Source: Prevotella sp. CAG:1058
Lineage (GTDB): Bacteria; Bacteroidota; Bacteroidia; Bacteroidales; Bacteroidaceae
NCBI GenBank assembly: GCA_000433175.1
Contig: HF986704.1
Coordinates: 95,091-119,008, forward strand
Length of the DNA stretch: 23,918 nt
Direction of reading: 5' to 3'
The notes under the pieces are model-generated. The model searched no databases. It was not told the DNA's origin and saw nothing but the letters and a program-made list of their open reading frames with translations. Positions 1 through 7,750 of the stretch are shown one piece after another (position 1 is the stretch's first letter; each line of letters opens with the position of its first letter). The translations under genes and the position numbers were made by a program.

Positions 1-28
1 GGGGGAAAGCCGCTTTGACGGCTGCCCC
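1..28 (-). terminator. Possible hairpin downstream of gcvH, at the window edge
   Basis: Downstream of the gcvH stop, on the minus strand, the bases can form a stem in which AGCCG pairs with CGGCT around a six-base loop. An outer block of G (2-5) pairs with C (25-28), separated by mismatches. The following bases, where a U-run would lie, are outside the window, so terminator function cannot be confirmed. Confidence 0.3.
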
Positions 29-55
29 ACTGTTTTGCAACTTTGTTTTGCGTTT

Positions 56-439
56 TTAGTTGTTGTTGCAGAAGTCCTCGTATGCTTTGGCATCCATGAG
101 GCCGTCGAGTTCACCCTTGTCTGACAGCTCTACTTTCACAATCCAGTTGCCGTAAGCATCCTGGTTGATGAGTTCAGGAGTGTCTTCGAGTTCGCTGTTC
201 ACCTCAACAACTGTTCCGCTTACTGGCGACATGAGGTCGCTGGCTGCCTTTACGCTTTCTACTGCGCCGAACTCTTCACCTGCTTCGATTTCGTCGTCAA
301 CGTCGGGCATGTCAACATATACGATGTTGCCTAATGCGTTCTGGGCGTAGTCGGTGATGCCGATGTAGCCGTATTCTCCTTCTACTTTCACATACTCGTG
401 AGACTCTGAATAATAAAGTCCTTCAATAACTTTTGCCAT
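56..439 (-). CDS. gcvH: Glycine cleavage system H protein
   Basis: GcvH is the small lipoylated carrier of the glycine cleavage complex. Its swinging lipoyl arm takes the aminomethyl group released by GcvP and presents it to GcvT. The 127-residue length is typical. The lipoylation motif is visible as GAVESVKAASDL, with the acceptor lysine at residue 64, followed by the usual SPVSG turn of the barrel-sandwich hybrid fold. It is the last gene of a minus-strand group lplA-gcvT-gcvH, 73 bases after the gcvT stop. GcvP, the glycine decarboxylase, is not in the window and could lie beyond the left edge or elsewhere. The lipoate ligase gene at the head of the group probably modifies this protein (inference). 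Confidence 0.96.
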   Translation of the reverse strand: MAKVIEGLYYSESHEYVKVEGEYGYIGITDYAQNALGNIVYVDMPDVDDEIEAGEEFGAVESVKAASDLMSPVSGTVVEVNSELEDTPELINQDAYGNWIVKVELSDKGELDGLMDAKAYEDFCNNN

Positions 440-512
440 GATATTTTATTTTTTATAATTATATTATATGTTTCTGTCTTGTTGTATGACCGTTGCCGGT
501 CTGCCTGTATTG

Positions 513-1604
513 TTATTTCTTATAATGCTTGTCGTAAAACCTTTTCTTTACAACAGTTCCGGGGAAGGTCTTTTTACGGATTTGTATTTCAAGCTGTGTG
601 CCGAGTTTTGAATAAGCTGCGTCTACCAATGCCATGCATACGCTCTTTTGTGTCGAGATGGATTGGTAGCCTGTCGTTACTGTACCGACCACATTGCCTT
701 CGCATACAACATTGTATCCGTGGCGCGGAACGGCGTGTCCCTCAAGCTCTATGCCCACTACCTTGCGGCTTACGCCCTCGGCCTTCTGTGCGGCAACGGC
801 TTCCTTGCCTATGAATTCAGGCTTGTCCAGCTTGCAGAACATGCTCAGACCTGCCATGACAGGGCTTATGTCTTTGCTCAGTTCGTTGCCGTAGAGTGGC
901 AGGCCAACCTCGAAGCGCAATGTGTCGCGGCAACCAAGTCCGCAGGGCTTGCAGCGTCCGCTCTCAATCAGCTTGTCCCAGTATTCTGCTATAAGTTCGG
1001 GGGCGCAATATATCTCAAAGCCGTCTTCGCCAGTATATCCCGTGCGGCTGACAATAACCTCCTTGCCGTCAATGTTTACCTTTTTGGATGTATAGAATGT
1101 GAGCTCCTTGCAGGCAAGTCCGAGCACTTCCTCGACAACACGCTCGGCTTCAGGACCTTGTACGGCCAGCTGTCCGTAGCGTGCCGATACGTCTTCTACC
1201 TTGACGTCAAACCCTTCAGTGTTGGCTTTCATCCACTCAACGTCCTTTTCTGTGTTTGATGCGTTTATGACAAGGAAGAATTCGTTGCCGCCCATTTTGT
1301 AGACCAGCAGGTCGTCAACCGTTCCGCCGTCGGGGTAGAGCATCATGCCGTAGAGCACCTGTCCGGCTTCTATTGCGTTGGTATCGTTTGTGAATATATG
1401 GTTTACGTACTTTTCGGCGTCGGGGCCGGTAACCAACGCTTCGCCCATGTGCGAAACGTCGAACACGCCACATGCGTTGCGCACGGCATTGTGCTCGTCT
1501 ATTATTGATGAATACTGGATTGGCATGTCAAAGCCTGCAAACGGGCTCATCAGTGCGCCTAAGGCTACGTGTTTGTCGTAAAGACAGGTTCTTTTGTTTT
1601 CCAT
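513..1604 (-). CDS. gcvT: Aminomethyltransferase (glycine cleavage T protein)
   Basis: GcvT transfers the methylene group from the aminomethyl-lipoyl arm of GcvH to tetrahydrofolate, releasing ammonia and giving 5,10-methylene-tetrahydrofolate. The 363 residues match the family length. Recognisable T-protein segments are the N-terminal PFAGFDMPIQYSS and FDVSHMGE, then the MLYPDGGTVDDLLVYK stretch carrying the conserved acidic residues of the folate/aminomethyl site. YTGEDGFEIY and the C-terminal barrel domain follow, ending in a lysine-rich tail. It begins 33 bases after the lplA stop and precedes gcvH, so the three genes probably share a transcript. The start is the first ATG of the frame and fits the family N terminus. 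Confidence 0.96.
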   Translation of the reverse strand: MENKRTCLYDKHVALGALMSPFAGFDMPIQYSSIIDEHNAVRNACGVFDVSHMGEALVTGPDAEKYVNHIFTNDTNAIEAGQVLYGMMLYPDGGTVDDLLVYKMGGNEFFLVINASNTEKDVEWMKANTEGFDVKVEDVSARYGQLAVQGPEAERVVEEVLGLACKELTFYTSKKVNIDGKEVIVSRTGYTGEDGFEIYCAPELIAEYWDKLIESGRCKPCGLGCRDTLRFEVGLPLYGNELSKDISPVMAGLSMFCKLDKPEFIGKEAVAAQKAEGVSRKVVGIELEGHAVPRHGYNVVCEGNVVGTVTTGYQSISTQKSVCMALVDAAYSKLGTQLEIQIRKKTFPGTVVKKRFYDKHYKK

Positions 1605-1637
1605 AATAATTATTTGGTTATGTATTTTTCCATGTAG

Positions 1638-2621
1638 TTAAAAGTTCTCATCAGTGAGCAGGCTTACGAAGTCGTCTTTCTTTAAGTTCATGATTATGTC
1701 GTCAAGCCTTTCAGGCAGTGCATTGCTTATGTCTGTCCTGTTGAGCCTGACGTTCTCAAGCCTGCGGAGTATTGACGAGTTGAAGTCGCCTATGGCGAAG
1801 AAGTCTCCAATCAACTCGACTTTCCTTATGGTTTCGCCTTTCATCTCGATGTGTGCCTCGAGACTTCCCGTACCTTCTATTCTGCAGCGTTTCGTAAGCG
1901 TATATCGTGGATTGTTGCCTAAAATGAAATCGCGCGTCAGGTAGACGCGTCGTTCTATGTCCTCGATTTCCTTTACGTCAGTTTTCGTGAGAACGTATTC
2001 GCCGTTGCACAATCCTTTCCTGATATAGCTTTTGAATTCATCGATGTCCAGGTCCAGATAGTCTTTGAGCAGTGCTATTCGCTGTCTCACGCTGTCTACT
2101 CCCTTGCTTTGCAGCTTGTCGGTTGTTGGCGTTATACTTTGCAGCATGTTATCCATGTCAGTGTCATAAAGCATCGTTCCGTGTACAATGCTGCGTCCTG
2201 GAAGATGGTAGAAGGCGTTGCCGGACACCTTCTTGCCATCTACCATGATGTCGTTGCGTCCGGATGCTGAAGCGTCAGCACCCAGTCTTTTCAGCATAAG
2301 CACCATGGCACCAATGTATCGGCTGAAGGCTACACCCACGTTGTCGTCGGCCGTGATGAATGAAAACATCACATTGTCATTGTCTGCATACACGCATCCG
2401 CCGCCGCTTTTGCGCCTGAACAGGCTTATATCGTGCTTGCGGCAGTAATCAAGATTAACCTCGTTGGCTATCAACTGGTTGCGCCCTACGATTACCGAAG
2501 GGGTGACTTGCCAGCAGAATAGGTAATCTCCGCCTTGTACGTTGCGGGCTACATATTCCTCCATTGCCAAATAAAATGACACTTTTCGTGTCTTTTCTTC
2601 CGGTAATACGACGTATTGCAT
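1638..2621 (-). CDS. lplA: Lipoate-protein ligase A family protein
   Basis: LplA activates free lipoate with ATP and attaches it to the lysine of lipoyl domains. The 327-residue protein has the catalytic-domain signature RRKSGGGCVYADNDNVMFSF (the RRxxGGG motif) at about residues 68-87. It also has GRNDIMVDGKKVSGNAF, which contains the conserved lysine that binds lipoyl-AMP, and a smaller C-terminal accessory region after about residue 240. It heads the operon with gcvT and gcvH, so GcvH is the obvious substrate, although the same enzyme may also serve 2-oxoacid dehydrogenases. A sigma-ABfr-type promoter lies about 77 bases upstream. An octanoyltransferase is less likely, because the start, length and motif spacing fit ligases. 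Confidence 0.92.
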   Translation of the reverse strand: MQYVVLPEEKTRKVSFYLAMEEYVARNVQGGDYLFCWQVTPSVIVGRNQLIANEVNLDYCRKHDISLFRRKSGGGCVYADNDNVMFSFITADDNVGVAFSRYIGAMVLMLKRLGADASASGRNDIMVDGKKVSGNAFYHLPGRSIVHGTMLYDTDMDNMLQSITPTTDKLQSKGVDSVRQRIALLKDYLDLDIDEFKSYIRKGLCNGEYVLTKTDVKEIEDIERRVYLTRDFILGNNPRYTLTKRCRIEGTGSLEAHIEMKGETIRKVELIGDFFAIGDFNSSILRRLENVRLNRTDISNALPERLDDIIMNLKKDDFVSLLTDENF

Positions 2622-2697
2622 TCAGTTTTTCATATTTATCCACCCACAACTTAACATCGTGGATGTTTAGGGTTCAAGTGATGTTTTTTTATCCGCA

Positions 2698-2730
2698 CAA
2701 AGATAAAAATTTTTGTCGTAACCGCCCAAT
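2698..2730 (-). promoter_or_regulatory. Bacteroidetes-type promoter of the lplA-gcvT-gcvH operon
   Basis: Read on the minus strand, a -7 element TATCTTTG (2698-2705) matches TAnnTTTG. A -33 element ATTG (2727-2730) precedes it with 21 bases between them, the spacing expected for the Bacteroidetes primary sigma factor. Transcription should start near 2690, giving a leader of about 70 bases before the lplA ATG. I see no riboswitch in that leader. Confidence 0.7.
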
Positions 2731-3001
2731 AAAAATCTGATAAAATTTCTAATGTATGATTAACGCCGGTCATACAGGTTGGGTGCTGAATGCAATTTTG
2801 CGGTTTCAGCCGTTATGCGGAATGTTTGCAATACAACGATTTAATTCTGAAACAACTGTTTTCCCGTTCCGTCTTTTATTGGTAAGGTGATGTTTTCGTG
2901 ATGTAATGTTGCCTGTTCTGTAACTTATTGACAGCCAAGCTGTTGTTTTGCTTGTTGCAGTAGCAGCCCTTTTGATTTGCAGGATTATGGACGGACGGAA
3001 A

Positions 3002-3090
3002 GCAAAAGGTAACCTTTCAGCTTGTGAAAGGTTACCTTTTGCAGCGTAAGAAGTTGCCTTTTGCGTTGTAAAACACGGCCTTTTGGAAAG
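3002..3090 (+). repeat. Structured 89-base intergenic repeat, copy A
   Basis: A perfect 18-bp hairpin has arms at 3002-3019 and 3025-3042 around the loop GCTTG. It is followed by a third, single arm-like unit GTTGCCTTTTGC (3053-3064) and a small hairpin GCCTTT-TGG-AAAGGC (3078-3092). The block aligns without gaps to 13780-13868, with about 70% identity by hand count. The differences inside the main stem are compensatory. The orientation is arbitrary; both copies are given on the plus strand. Function is unknown. It resembles a repetitive extragenic palindrome or a structured RNA element. Confidence 0.8.
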
Positions 3091-3152
3091 GCGTCTGTTT
3101 TTCACCGCCGTTTCATAGGCCTTACGCCGTATTGCCGGAACGTAAGGTTAAC

Positions 3153-3184
3153 AAAAAAGCCCGCCATGATAAGGCGGGCTTTTT
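3153..3184. terminator. Rho-independent terminator of the L-galactose operon
   Basis: AGCCCGCC and GGCGGGCT form a GC-rich stem around the loop ATGATAA. The stem is flanked by six A on the left and five T on the right, so it can act in both directions. On the minus strand it lies about 75 bases after the stop of the zinc dehydrogenase, the last gene of the operon. Confidence 0.88.
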
Positions 3185-3256
3185 GTCTTGTCTGTTTTTA
3201 CCTGCGTGTATTGCACCTGAGGCGGTACGTGCAAGCTTGTTGTGTTACTGGCGGGC

Positions 3257-4273
3257 TTAGAACTCGACAAGTATCCTGAACACCTTGCCGGGTTGCTCGC
3301 TCCATTGCTTCATTGCCTCGGCAGCTCCTTCGGGAGCCACTACGCGCGAAATGAACTTCTCGACGGGATAGCGGTTTGTCCTGATGCAGTTGATTACGGC
3401 GCGGAAGTCTTCCGGCGTTGCGTTGCGTGAGCCGCGTATGTCAAGTTCTTTCTGTACGAACAGTTTTGTCTGGAACGAAACGTCGCTTTTTGCGTAACCG
3501 ATGCAAGCCACGACTCCGGTGAATGCCACCTCGTTGACAGCCATTACGTAAGTGGCGGGGCTGCCCACGGCCTCGATTACAACGTCGGCGCCGTATCCTT
3601 CGGTTATTTGCTGGATGCACACATGCACGTCTTCGGTCATGGTGTTGATTGTGTATGTGGCTCCGGCTTCACGTGCAAGTGCCAGTTTCTCGTCGTCTAT
3701 GTCGGCGGCGATTACGGTTGCTCCGCGCAGCGACGCACGCATGACGGCTCCGAGGCCAACCATTCCGCAGCCTATTACCATCACCGTCGAGTTGTCTGTA
3801 ACTTCGGCGCGTGAAACGGCGTGGAAACCTACGCTCATTGGTTCTATGAGGGCGCAGGTGCGTACGGGGATTCCCTCTGCCAGTATTACCTTCTGCCAGG
3901 GCAGGGCGGCGTACTCGCACATCACGCCTTGGCGCTGTACGCCGAGTGTCTCGTTATGCTCGCATGCGTTGTAGCGTCCGTTGCGGCATGACGAGCATTT
4001 GCCGCAGTTGGTGTAAGGGTTGAGGGTTACGGTCATTCCTTTTTTCAGTTCGGCAGGAACGTCGCTGCCCACTTCTTCAATAACGGCGCCTACCTCATGG
4101 CCTGGCACAACCGGCATCTTGACCATGGGGTTGCGGCCGAGGTATGTGTTGAGGTCAGAACCGCAAAAGCCCACATATTTTATTTTTACCAACACTTCGC
4201 CAGCCTTTATAGCCGGCTTTTCAATTTCTGCTACGCCTATTTCCATAGGTTTTGCAATGCGTACTGCTTTCAT
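3257..4273 (-). CDS. Zinc-dependent dehydrogenase, probable L-galactonate 5-dehydrogenase
   Basis: This is a medium-chain zinc alcohol dehydrogenase of 338 residues. The catalytic zinc ligands C37 (in FCGSD) and H59-E60 (in PGHEVG) are present. The structural-zinc cysteines cluster in NCGKCSSCRNGRYNACEH, and the NAD(P)-binding Rossmann turn is GCGMVGLGAVMRA. By family alone it could be any L-iditol- or threonine-dehydrogenase-like enzyme. Its place after an aldo/keto reductase, a lactonase and a FucP-like permease repeats the Bacteroides vulgatus L-galactose cluster, where the equivalent enzyme oxidises L-galactonate to D-tagaturonate. That activity is therefore inferred from context. It starts 61 bases after the permease stop and is followed by a strong terminator. 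Confidence 0.85.
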   Translation of the reverse strand: MKAVRIAKPMEIGVAEIEKPAIKAGEVLVKIKYVGFCGSDLNTYLGRNPMVKMPVVPGHEVGAVIEEVGSDVPAELKKGMTVTLNPYTNCGKCSSCRNGRYNACEHNETLGVQRQGVMCEYAALPWQKVILAEGIPVRTCALIEPMSVGFHAVSRAEVTDNSTVMVIGCGMVGLGAVMRASLRGATVIAADIDDEKLALAREAGATYTINTMTEDVHVCIQQITEGYGADVVIEAVGSPATYVMAVNEVAFTGVVACIGYAKSDVSFQTKLFVQKELDIRGSRNATPEDFRAVINCIRTNRYPVEKFISRVVAPEGAAEAMKQWSEQPGKVFRILVEF

Positions 4274-4334
4274 TGTTTATTATTTAGTAGTTATGTATTT
4301 TTATATTCCGTTCATAATCCTTACCGGCTTAAGG

Positions 4335-5585
4335 TTATTGTTTGTATCCTTTCCAGCCGTAATATGCGCAAAACGCGAAGCATACCATAGGTACAAGGTA
4401 AGCTATCTGGTAAAAATGGCTGTTCACGTGCATTACGTATGCAGTCAACTGCGGCAGGCATGCGTTGCCGACTATTGCCATAACGAGAAAGGCCGAGCCG
4501 CTCTTTGTCTGGTTGCCAAGTCCCTGAAGGGCCATTGAGAATTGTGTGGGGTAGATGATTGACATGAAAAACGATACGGCTATCATTGCGTAAAGGCCCA
4601 CGTATCCGCCGAAAATGCTTATTATGACGCACAAGACCATGAGCATGAGCGAGTAGAACAGCAGCATGCGCCTCGGGCTGAACTTAACCATCAGCGCCGT
4701 GCCGACCCATCTGCCGGCAAGGAACGCCAGCATGTATATTCCGAAAAATGTTGTGGCTGTGGCCTCGTCGAGTCCTGCGTACACGCAGCAGTAAACGAGG
4801 AAGAGGCTGTTGATGGCTGTCTGGCCGCCGTTGTAGAAGAACTGTGCTATTACTCCCCAGCGCAGGTTGTGGTGCCTTAGTGCGCCGAAGTCAATCAGCT
4901 TTTCTTTTTCATTATTATTGCCGGTGTTTTGTTCGTCTGCTATTTTGGGGAACTTGGTAAACACAAAGACCAATGCCACAATTATAAGCATTAAGCCTAG
5001 GATCAAATATGGCAGACGCATGGCCTCGGTCTCTTGCTGTATGTATGCGTCCCAACCTCCCGCATAGTCGGCCGGCAATGTTTCGCGTGTGTAGTTGTTG
5101 CCGCTCAGCACGAGCTTGCTCAGGAACATTGCAGAGATGAACGCTCCCAAACCGTTGAATGATTGGGCAAGGTTTAGGCGTCTGATTGCGGTTTCAGGCT
5201 TGCCGAGTACCGTCACGTATGGGTTTGCGGCGGTCTCAAGGAAGCACATGCCTGTGGCTATGATGAAGAATACGCACAAATATACCCAATACGTCTTGAT
5301 AAGTGAAGCCGGGAAAAACAATAGTCCGCCGCATGCAGCCAATGACAGGCCGAATATTATTCCGGCCTTGTAACTGTAGCGTTTCATGAACATGGCTATC
5401 GGTATCGGGAAGATGAAATACGCCAGCCAGTAGGCTGATTCCGTGAACGACGCTTCAAACGTGTTCAGTTCGCACGTTTTCATCAGCTGCCTGATCATAG
5501 TGGGAAGCAGGTTGCTGCTTATCGCCCAGAGGAAGAACAGGCAGAATATCAGTGTCAATGGCACCGTGTAATTATTCTTTTGCAT
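4335..5585 (-). CDS. FucP-family MFS sugar permease, probable L-galactose transporter
   Basis: This 416-residue, strongly hydrophobic protein has about twelve predicted membrane segments, as in the major facilitator superfamily. It begins with a short cytoplasmic tail followed by LIFCLFFLWAISSNLLP, typical of the FucP sugar:proton symporter branch. Conserved-looking segments include NPYVTVLG, LNLAQSFNGLGAF and YPTQFSMALQGLG. FucP-type permeases in E. coli carry L-fucose and related sugars. L-fucose and L-galactose differ only at C6, so import of L-galactose fits the enzymes on either side. The gene lies between the lactonase (47 bases upstream) and the zinc dehydrogenase. Substrate is inferred from context. 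Confidence 0.85.
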   Translation of the reverse strand: MQKNNYTVPLTLIFCLFFLWAISSNLLPTMIRQLMKTCELNTFEASFTESAYWLAYFIFPIPIAMFMKRYSYKAGIIFGLSLAACGGLLFFPASLIKTYWVYLCVFFIIATGMCFLETAANPYVTVLGKPETAIRRLNLAQSFNGLGAFISAMFLSKLVLSGNNYTRETLPADYAGGWDAYIQQETEAMRLPYLILGLMLIIVALVFVFTKFPKIADEQNTGNNNEKEKLIDFGALRHHNLRWGVIAQFFYNGGQTAINSLFLVYCCVYAGLDEATATTFFGIYMLAFLAGRWVGTALMVKFSPRRMLLFYSLMLMVLCVIISIFGGYVGLYAMIAVSFFMSIIYPTQFSMALQGLGNQTKSGSAFLVMAIVGNACLPQLTAYVMHVNSHFYQIAYLVPMVCFAFCAYYGWKGYKQ

Positions 5586-5632
5586 TTTTGTCTTAGGTAG
5601 TTATGGTATTGTTGTAGTTGTTATTGGTAAGT

Positions 5633-6556
5633 TTATTCAGACATGTTCTTGACGTATGGCAGTTCGGGCAGTTCGCCGAATCCGTAGAACTTGCGGGCGT
5701 TTTCTCCGAGGAATAACGCTTTTTCCTCGTCGGTAAGCTCGTCTGACTTGCATATAAAGTCGTAAGACATCTTGTAAGTTATTGCCGTAATCGTGCGTGG
5801 ATAGTCTGAACCCCACATCAGCTTGTCAGCGCCTACCATGTCAATGGCCTGCCTTATTGCCTTTACGGCTCCTGCAAACGGATAGAACTCCTTGTTGAAA
5901 AGCCATGTAATGCCGCCTGATTCAATCATGACGTTGTCATAATGGGCTAGCTCGATTTGCTTTTCCCATCCAGGCGTCGTAACCATTCCGAAATGGCCGA
6001 TGGCTATTTTGAGGTTGGGGCATTCCTGTATTACTTCGCGCATCTCGTCCGTTTGTAGGTTTTCTTCGGCGAGGCATACGGATAGTATCATCCCGTTGTC
6101 TTCCATCAAGTGGAAAAGCGACATCATTTCATCTGAATTCAGTTTGACTCTGCGGTCGTTAAGTATGAGCCTGTGGCCTGGTATGGCAATACCTTTAAAG
6201 CCGCGTCGTACAAGGTTTGCGGCTTCGTCGACAAATCCAGGCTTGAAATAGTCACACATTCCGAACACGAAGAATCGTTCGGGATATTTGTTTTTTACCT
6301 CCTCGAGATAGTCGTTCTGCAGTCCGTCAATGAACTCCTGAACCACCACGGCTCCGCCTACTTGGGCGTAGTCCATGTTTGAAAGGAACACCTCTGCCGT
6401 GTTACGTCCGTCAATAATGAACGGTGGCAGCATCTGCACCTCTTCGGTAAGGAAGAACGAGCGGCCGTTACGCCGTGTGGTTACGGGCATGCCGTTCCAT
6501 TCGGTATCTTGTCGCAGCCACAAATGCGAGTGCGCGTCGATTATAGTTTGTGTCAT
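5633..6556 (-). CDS. Amidohydrolase-family sugar lactonase, probable L-galactono-lactonase
   Basis: This is a TIM-barrel amidohydrolase of the COG3618 type (fuconolactonase/galactonolactonase group). From the chosen start it has 307 residues. It opens with IIDAHSHLW, the HxH metal motif (H9, H11), and later shows IAIGHFG and MWGSDYPRT, which supply a histidine and the catalytic aspartate. The frame stays open upstream for 37 more codons, but those run through a long palindrome and look non-coding. I therefore start at the ATG directly before the conserved barrel strand. By analogy with the B. vulgatus cluster it should hydrolyse L-galactono-1,5-lactone to L-galactonate. L-fuconolactone is a plausible alternative substrate, but no fuconate dehydratase is nearby. 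Confidence 0.88.
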   Translation of the reverse strand: MTQTIIDAHSHLWLRQDTEWNGMPVTTRRNGRSFFLTEEVQMLPPFIIDGRNTAEVFLSNMDYAQVGGAVVVQEFIDGLQNDYLEEVKNKYPERFFVFGMCDYFKPGFVDEAANLVRRGFKGIAIPGHRLILNDRRVKLNSDEMMSLFHLMEDNGMILSVCLAEENLQTDEMREVIQECPNLKIAIGHFGMVTTPGWEKQIELAHYDNVMIESGGITWLFNKEFYPFAGAVKAIRQAIDMVGADKLMWGSDYPRTITAITYKMSYDFICKSDELTDEEKALFLGENARKFYGFGELPELPYVKNMSE

Positions 6557-6580
6557 GATAATGCTGTTATTCCGGTTTTC

Positions 6581-6630
6581 GGGCCCTACGGATTGTGTAA
6601 GACGTGAAGTCCTCACAATCCGTAGGGCCC
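6581..6630. repeat. Perfect 17-bp inverted repeat between two operon genes
   Basis: The arm GGGCCCTACGGATTGTG (6581-6597) is repeated exactly as its reverse complement at 6614-6630, around a 16-base loop. Nothing resembling a U-run follows on the minus strand, so a rho-independent terminator is unlikely. It separates the aldo/keto reductase stop from the lactonase start within one probable transcript. It may be a repetitive extragenic palindrome or a transcript-stabilising hairpin. Confidence 0.85.
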
Positions 6631-6644
6631 AAACTGTATGATTA

Positions 6645-7577
6645 TTATGTGTTTGCCCAGCGTACACGCATCTGGTCGCCTATGATTTCCTGAACTTCCT
6701 TTACCAGTTCGTTGTCAATCGGCTCGTTCACGTATCCGATGTTTTTCAGTACGTTAGCCGGATTTGCTGAACTGAAGAGTGTCGTTGCTATGCGTGGATT
6801 GTTGGTTGAGTACTGTATTGCCAGTTTCTCTATCGGGTAGTTTTTCGTGTTGCAATACTCTGCGGCACGTTTGCAAGCGTCTTTCAGTGATTGGGGTGCC
6901 GGGTGCCAGTCGGGCGCTCCGCGCTGCGAAAGCAGACCCATGGAGAATGGCGACGCATTGATTATTCCAATGTTGTTTGACTCGAAGAAGTCAAAATAGT
7001 CGTTAAGTATCTCGTCGTTAAGACAGTAATGGCAGAAGTTCAATACTGATTCGACAGTGCCTGCGGGAACGTGCTCAATTACCCATTTCAGGTTTTCGGG
7101 CTGCAGGTCGGTTATTCCAACGTGTCCGACTACGCCTTTGTCACGCAATTTGGTTAATGCAGGCAGGGTTTCATTTACAACTTGGTTAAGGTCGGCAAAC
7201 TCAACGTCGTGCACATTTATTAAGTCAATGTAGTCGATATTAAGTCTCTCCATGCTTTCGTACACGCTGTCAGTGACGCGTTTTGCCGAGTAATCCCATG
7301 TGTTTACGCCGTCTTTGCCGTAACGTCCGACTTTTGTTGACAGGTAATATTTGTCCCTTTGGATTTCCTTAAGAGCCTTGCCAAGTACGGTTTCGGCTTT
7401 GTAGTGTCCGTAATAAGGAGATACGTCGATGAAGTTTATGCCGTTGTCTACGGCCGTGTGTACGGCCTTTATTCCTTCAGCCTCGCGTATGTCGTGGAAC
7501 ACTCCTCCGAGTGATGAAGCTCCGAAGCCAAGGTTAGACACACGCATTCCTGTTTTTCCAATTTCGTTATAGGTCAT
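6645..7577 (-). CDS. Aldo/keto reductase, probable L-galactose dehydrogenase
   Basis: This is a 310-residue (alpha/beta)8-barrel oxidoreductase of the aldo/keto reductase superfamily, in the L-galactose/L-fucose dehydrogenase branch. The catalytic tetrad can be placed at D51 (FIDVSPYYG), Y56, K82 (STKVGRYG) and H123 (NVHDVEF). It is the first gene of the group AKR, lactonase, permease, zinc dehydrogenase. This order is the same as that of the Bacteroides vulgatus L-galactose cluster (Bvu0219-0222), whose first enzyme oxidises L-galactose to L-galactono-1,5-lactone. Activity on L-fucose is also possible in this branch. No sigma-ABfr box is evident in the AT-rich 170 bases upstream, and no dedicated regulator gene adjoins it. 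Confidence 0.88.
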   Translation of the reverse strand: MTYNEIGKTGMRVSNLGFGASSLGGVFHDIREAEGIKAVHTAVDNGINFIDVSPYYGHYKAETVLGKALKEIQRDKYYLSTKVGRYGKDGVNTWDYSAKRVTDSVYESMERLNIDYIDLINVHDVEFADLNQVVNETLPALTKLRDKGVVGHVGITDLQPENLKWVIEHVPAGTVESVLNFCHYCLNDEILNDYFDFFESNNIGIINASPFSMGLLSQRGAPDWHPAPQSLKDACKRAAEYCNTKNYPIEKLAIQYSTNNPRIATTLFSSANPANVLKNIGYVNEPIDNELVKEVQEIIGDQMRVRWANT

Positions 7578-7750
7578 AATATTAGTAGTTTTATTTTTTA
7601 TTCCTTATGACGGGCAATGGCGTAATTTGTAATATTAATTTATTATAAAAAATAGTGCAACTGCCGGTCGTGAGGTTTATTATAGGGTAAAGTTTCCCAA
7701 CGCCGGGATACGGCTTATGGGGTACAGAGGTGTGCGATAATGTCCTTTCG

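Larger units (their letters stand above)
2622..3256. other. Gene-free intergenic stretch between lplA and the L-galactose operon
   Basis: About 635 bases contain no convincing gene. The right part holds a rho-independent terminator (3153-3184) and a structured repeat (3002-3090). The left part holds the lplA promoter (2698-2730). The middle, about 2740-3000, shows no hairpin, RNA gene or conserved reading frame that I recognise. Short open frames crossing this stretch run through the terminator and the repeat and have no family-like features. Confidence 0.7.

Noticed and set aside
2622..2697. Glycine riboswitch before lplA-gcvT-gcvH
   Set aside because: The predicted leader is only about 70 bases, too short for a glycine aptamer, and no matching helices are visible.
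2806..3105. Open frame of 99 codons on the minus strand in the large intergenic stretch
   Set aside because: It runs through the structured repeat, has no family-like motif, no clear ribosome-binding site and a composition unlike its neighbours.
3061..3279. Open frame of 72 codons on the plus strand
   Set aside because: It crosses the terminator and overlaps the end of the zinc dehydrogenase. The translation looks random.
6557..6667. N-terminal extension of the lactonase by 37 residues
   Set aside because: The extra codons lie on the 17-bp palindrome and inside the preceding gene's end. The conserved barrel starts at the downstream ATG.
3257..7577. Non-phosphorylative L-fucose degradation operon
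   Set aside because: The enzyme families overlap, but fuconate dehydratase and diketo-deoxyfuconate hydrolase are missing, while gene order fits the known L-galactose cluster.
7578..7750. Sigma-ABfr promoter or operator for the L-galactose operon
   Set aside because: The stretch is AT-rich, with only near matches such as TATTTTTT, and no well-spaced -33 element or clear dyad could be identified.
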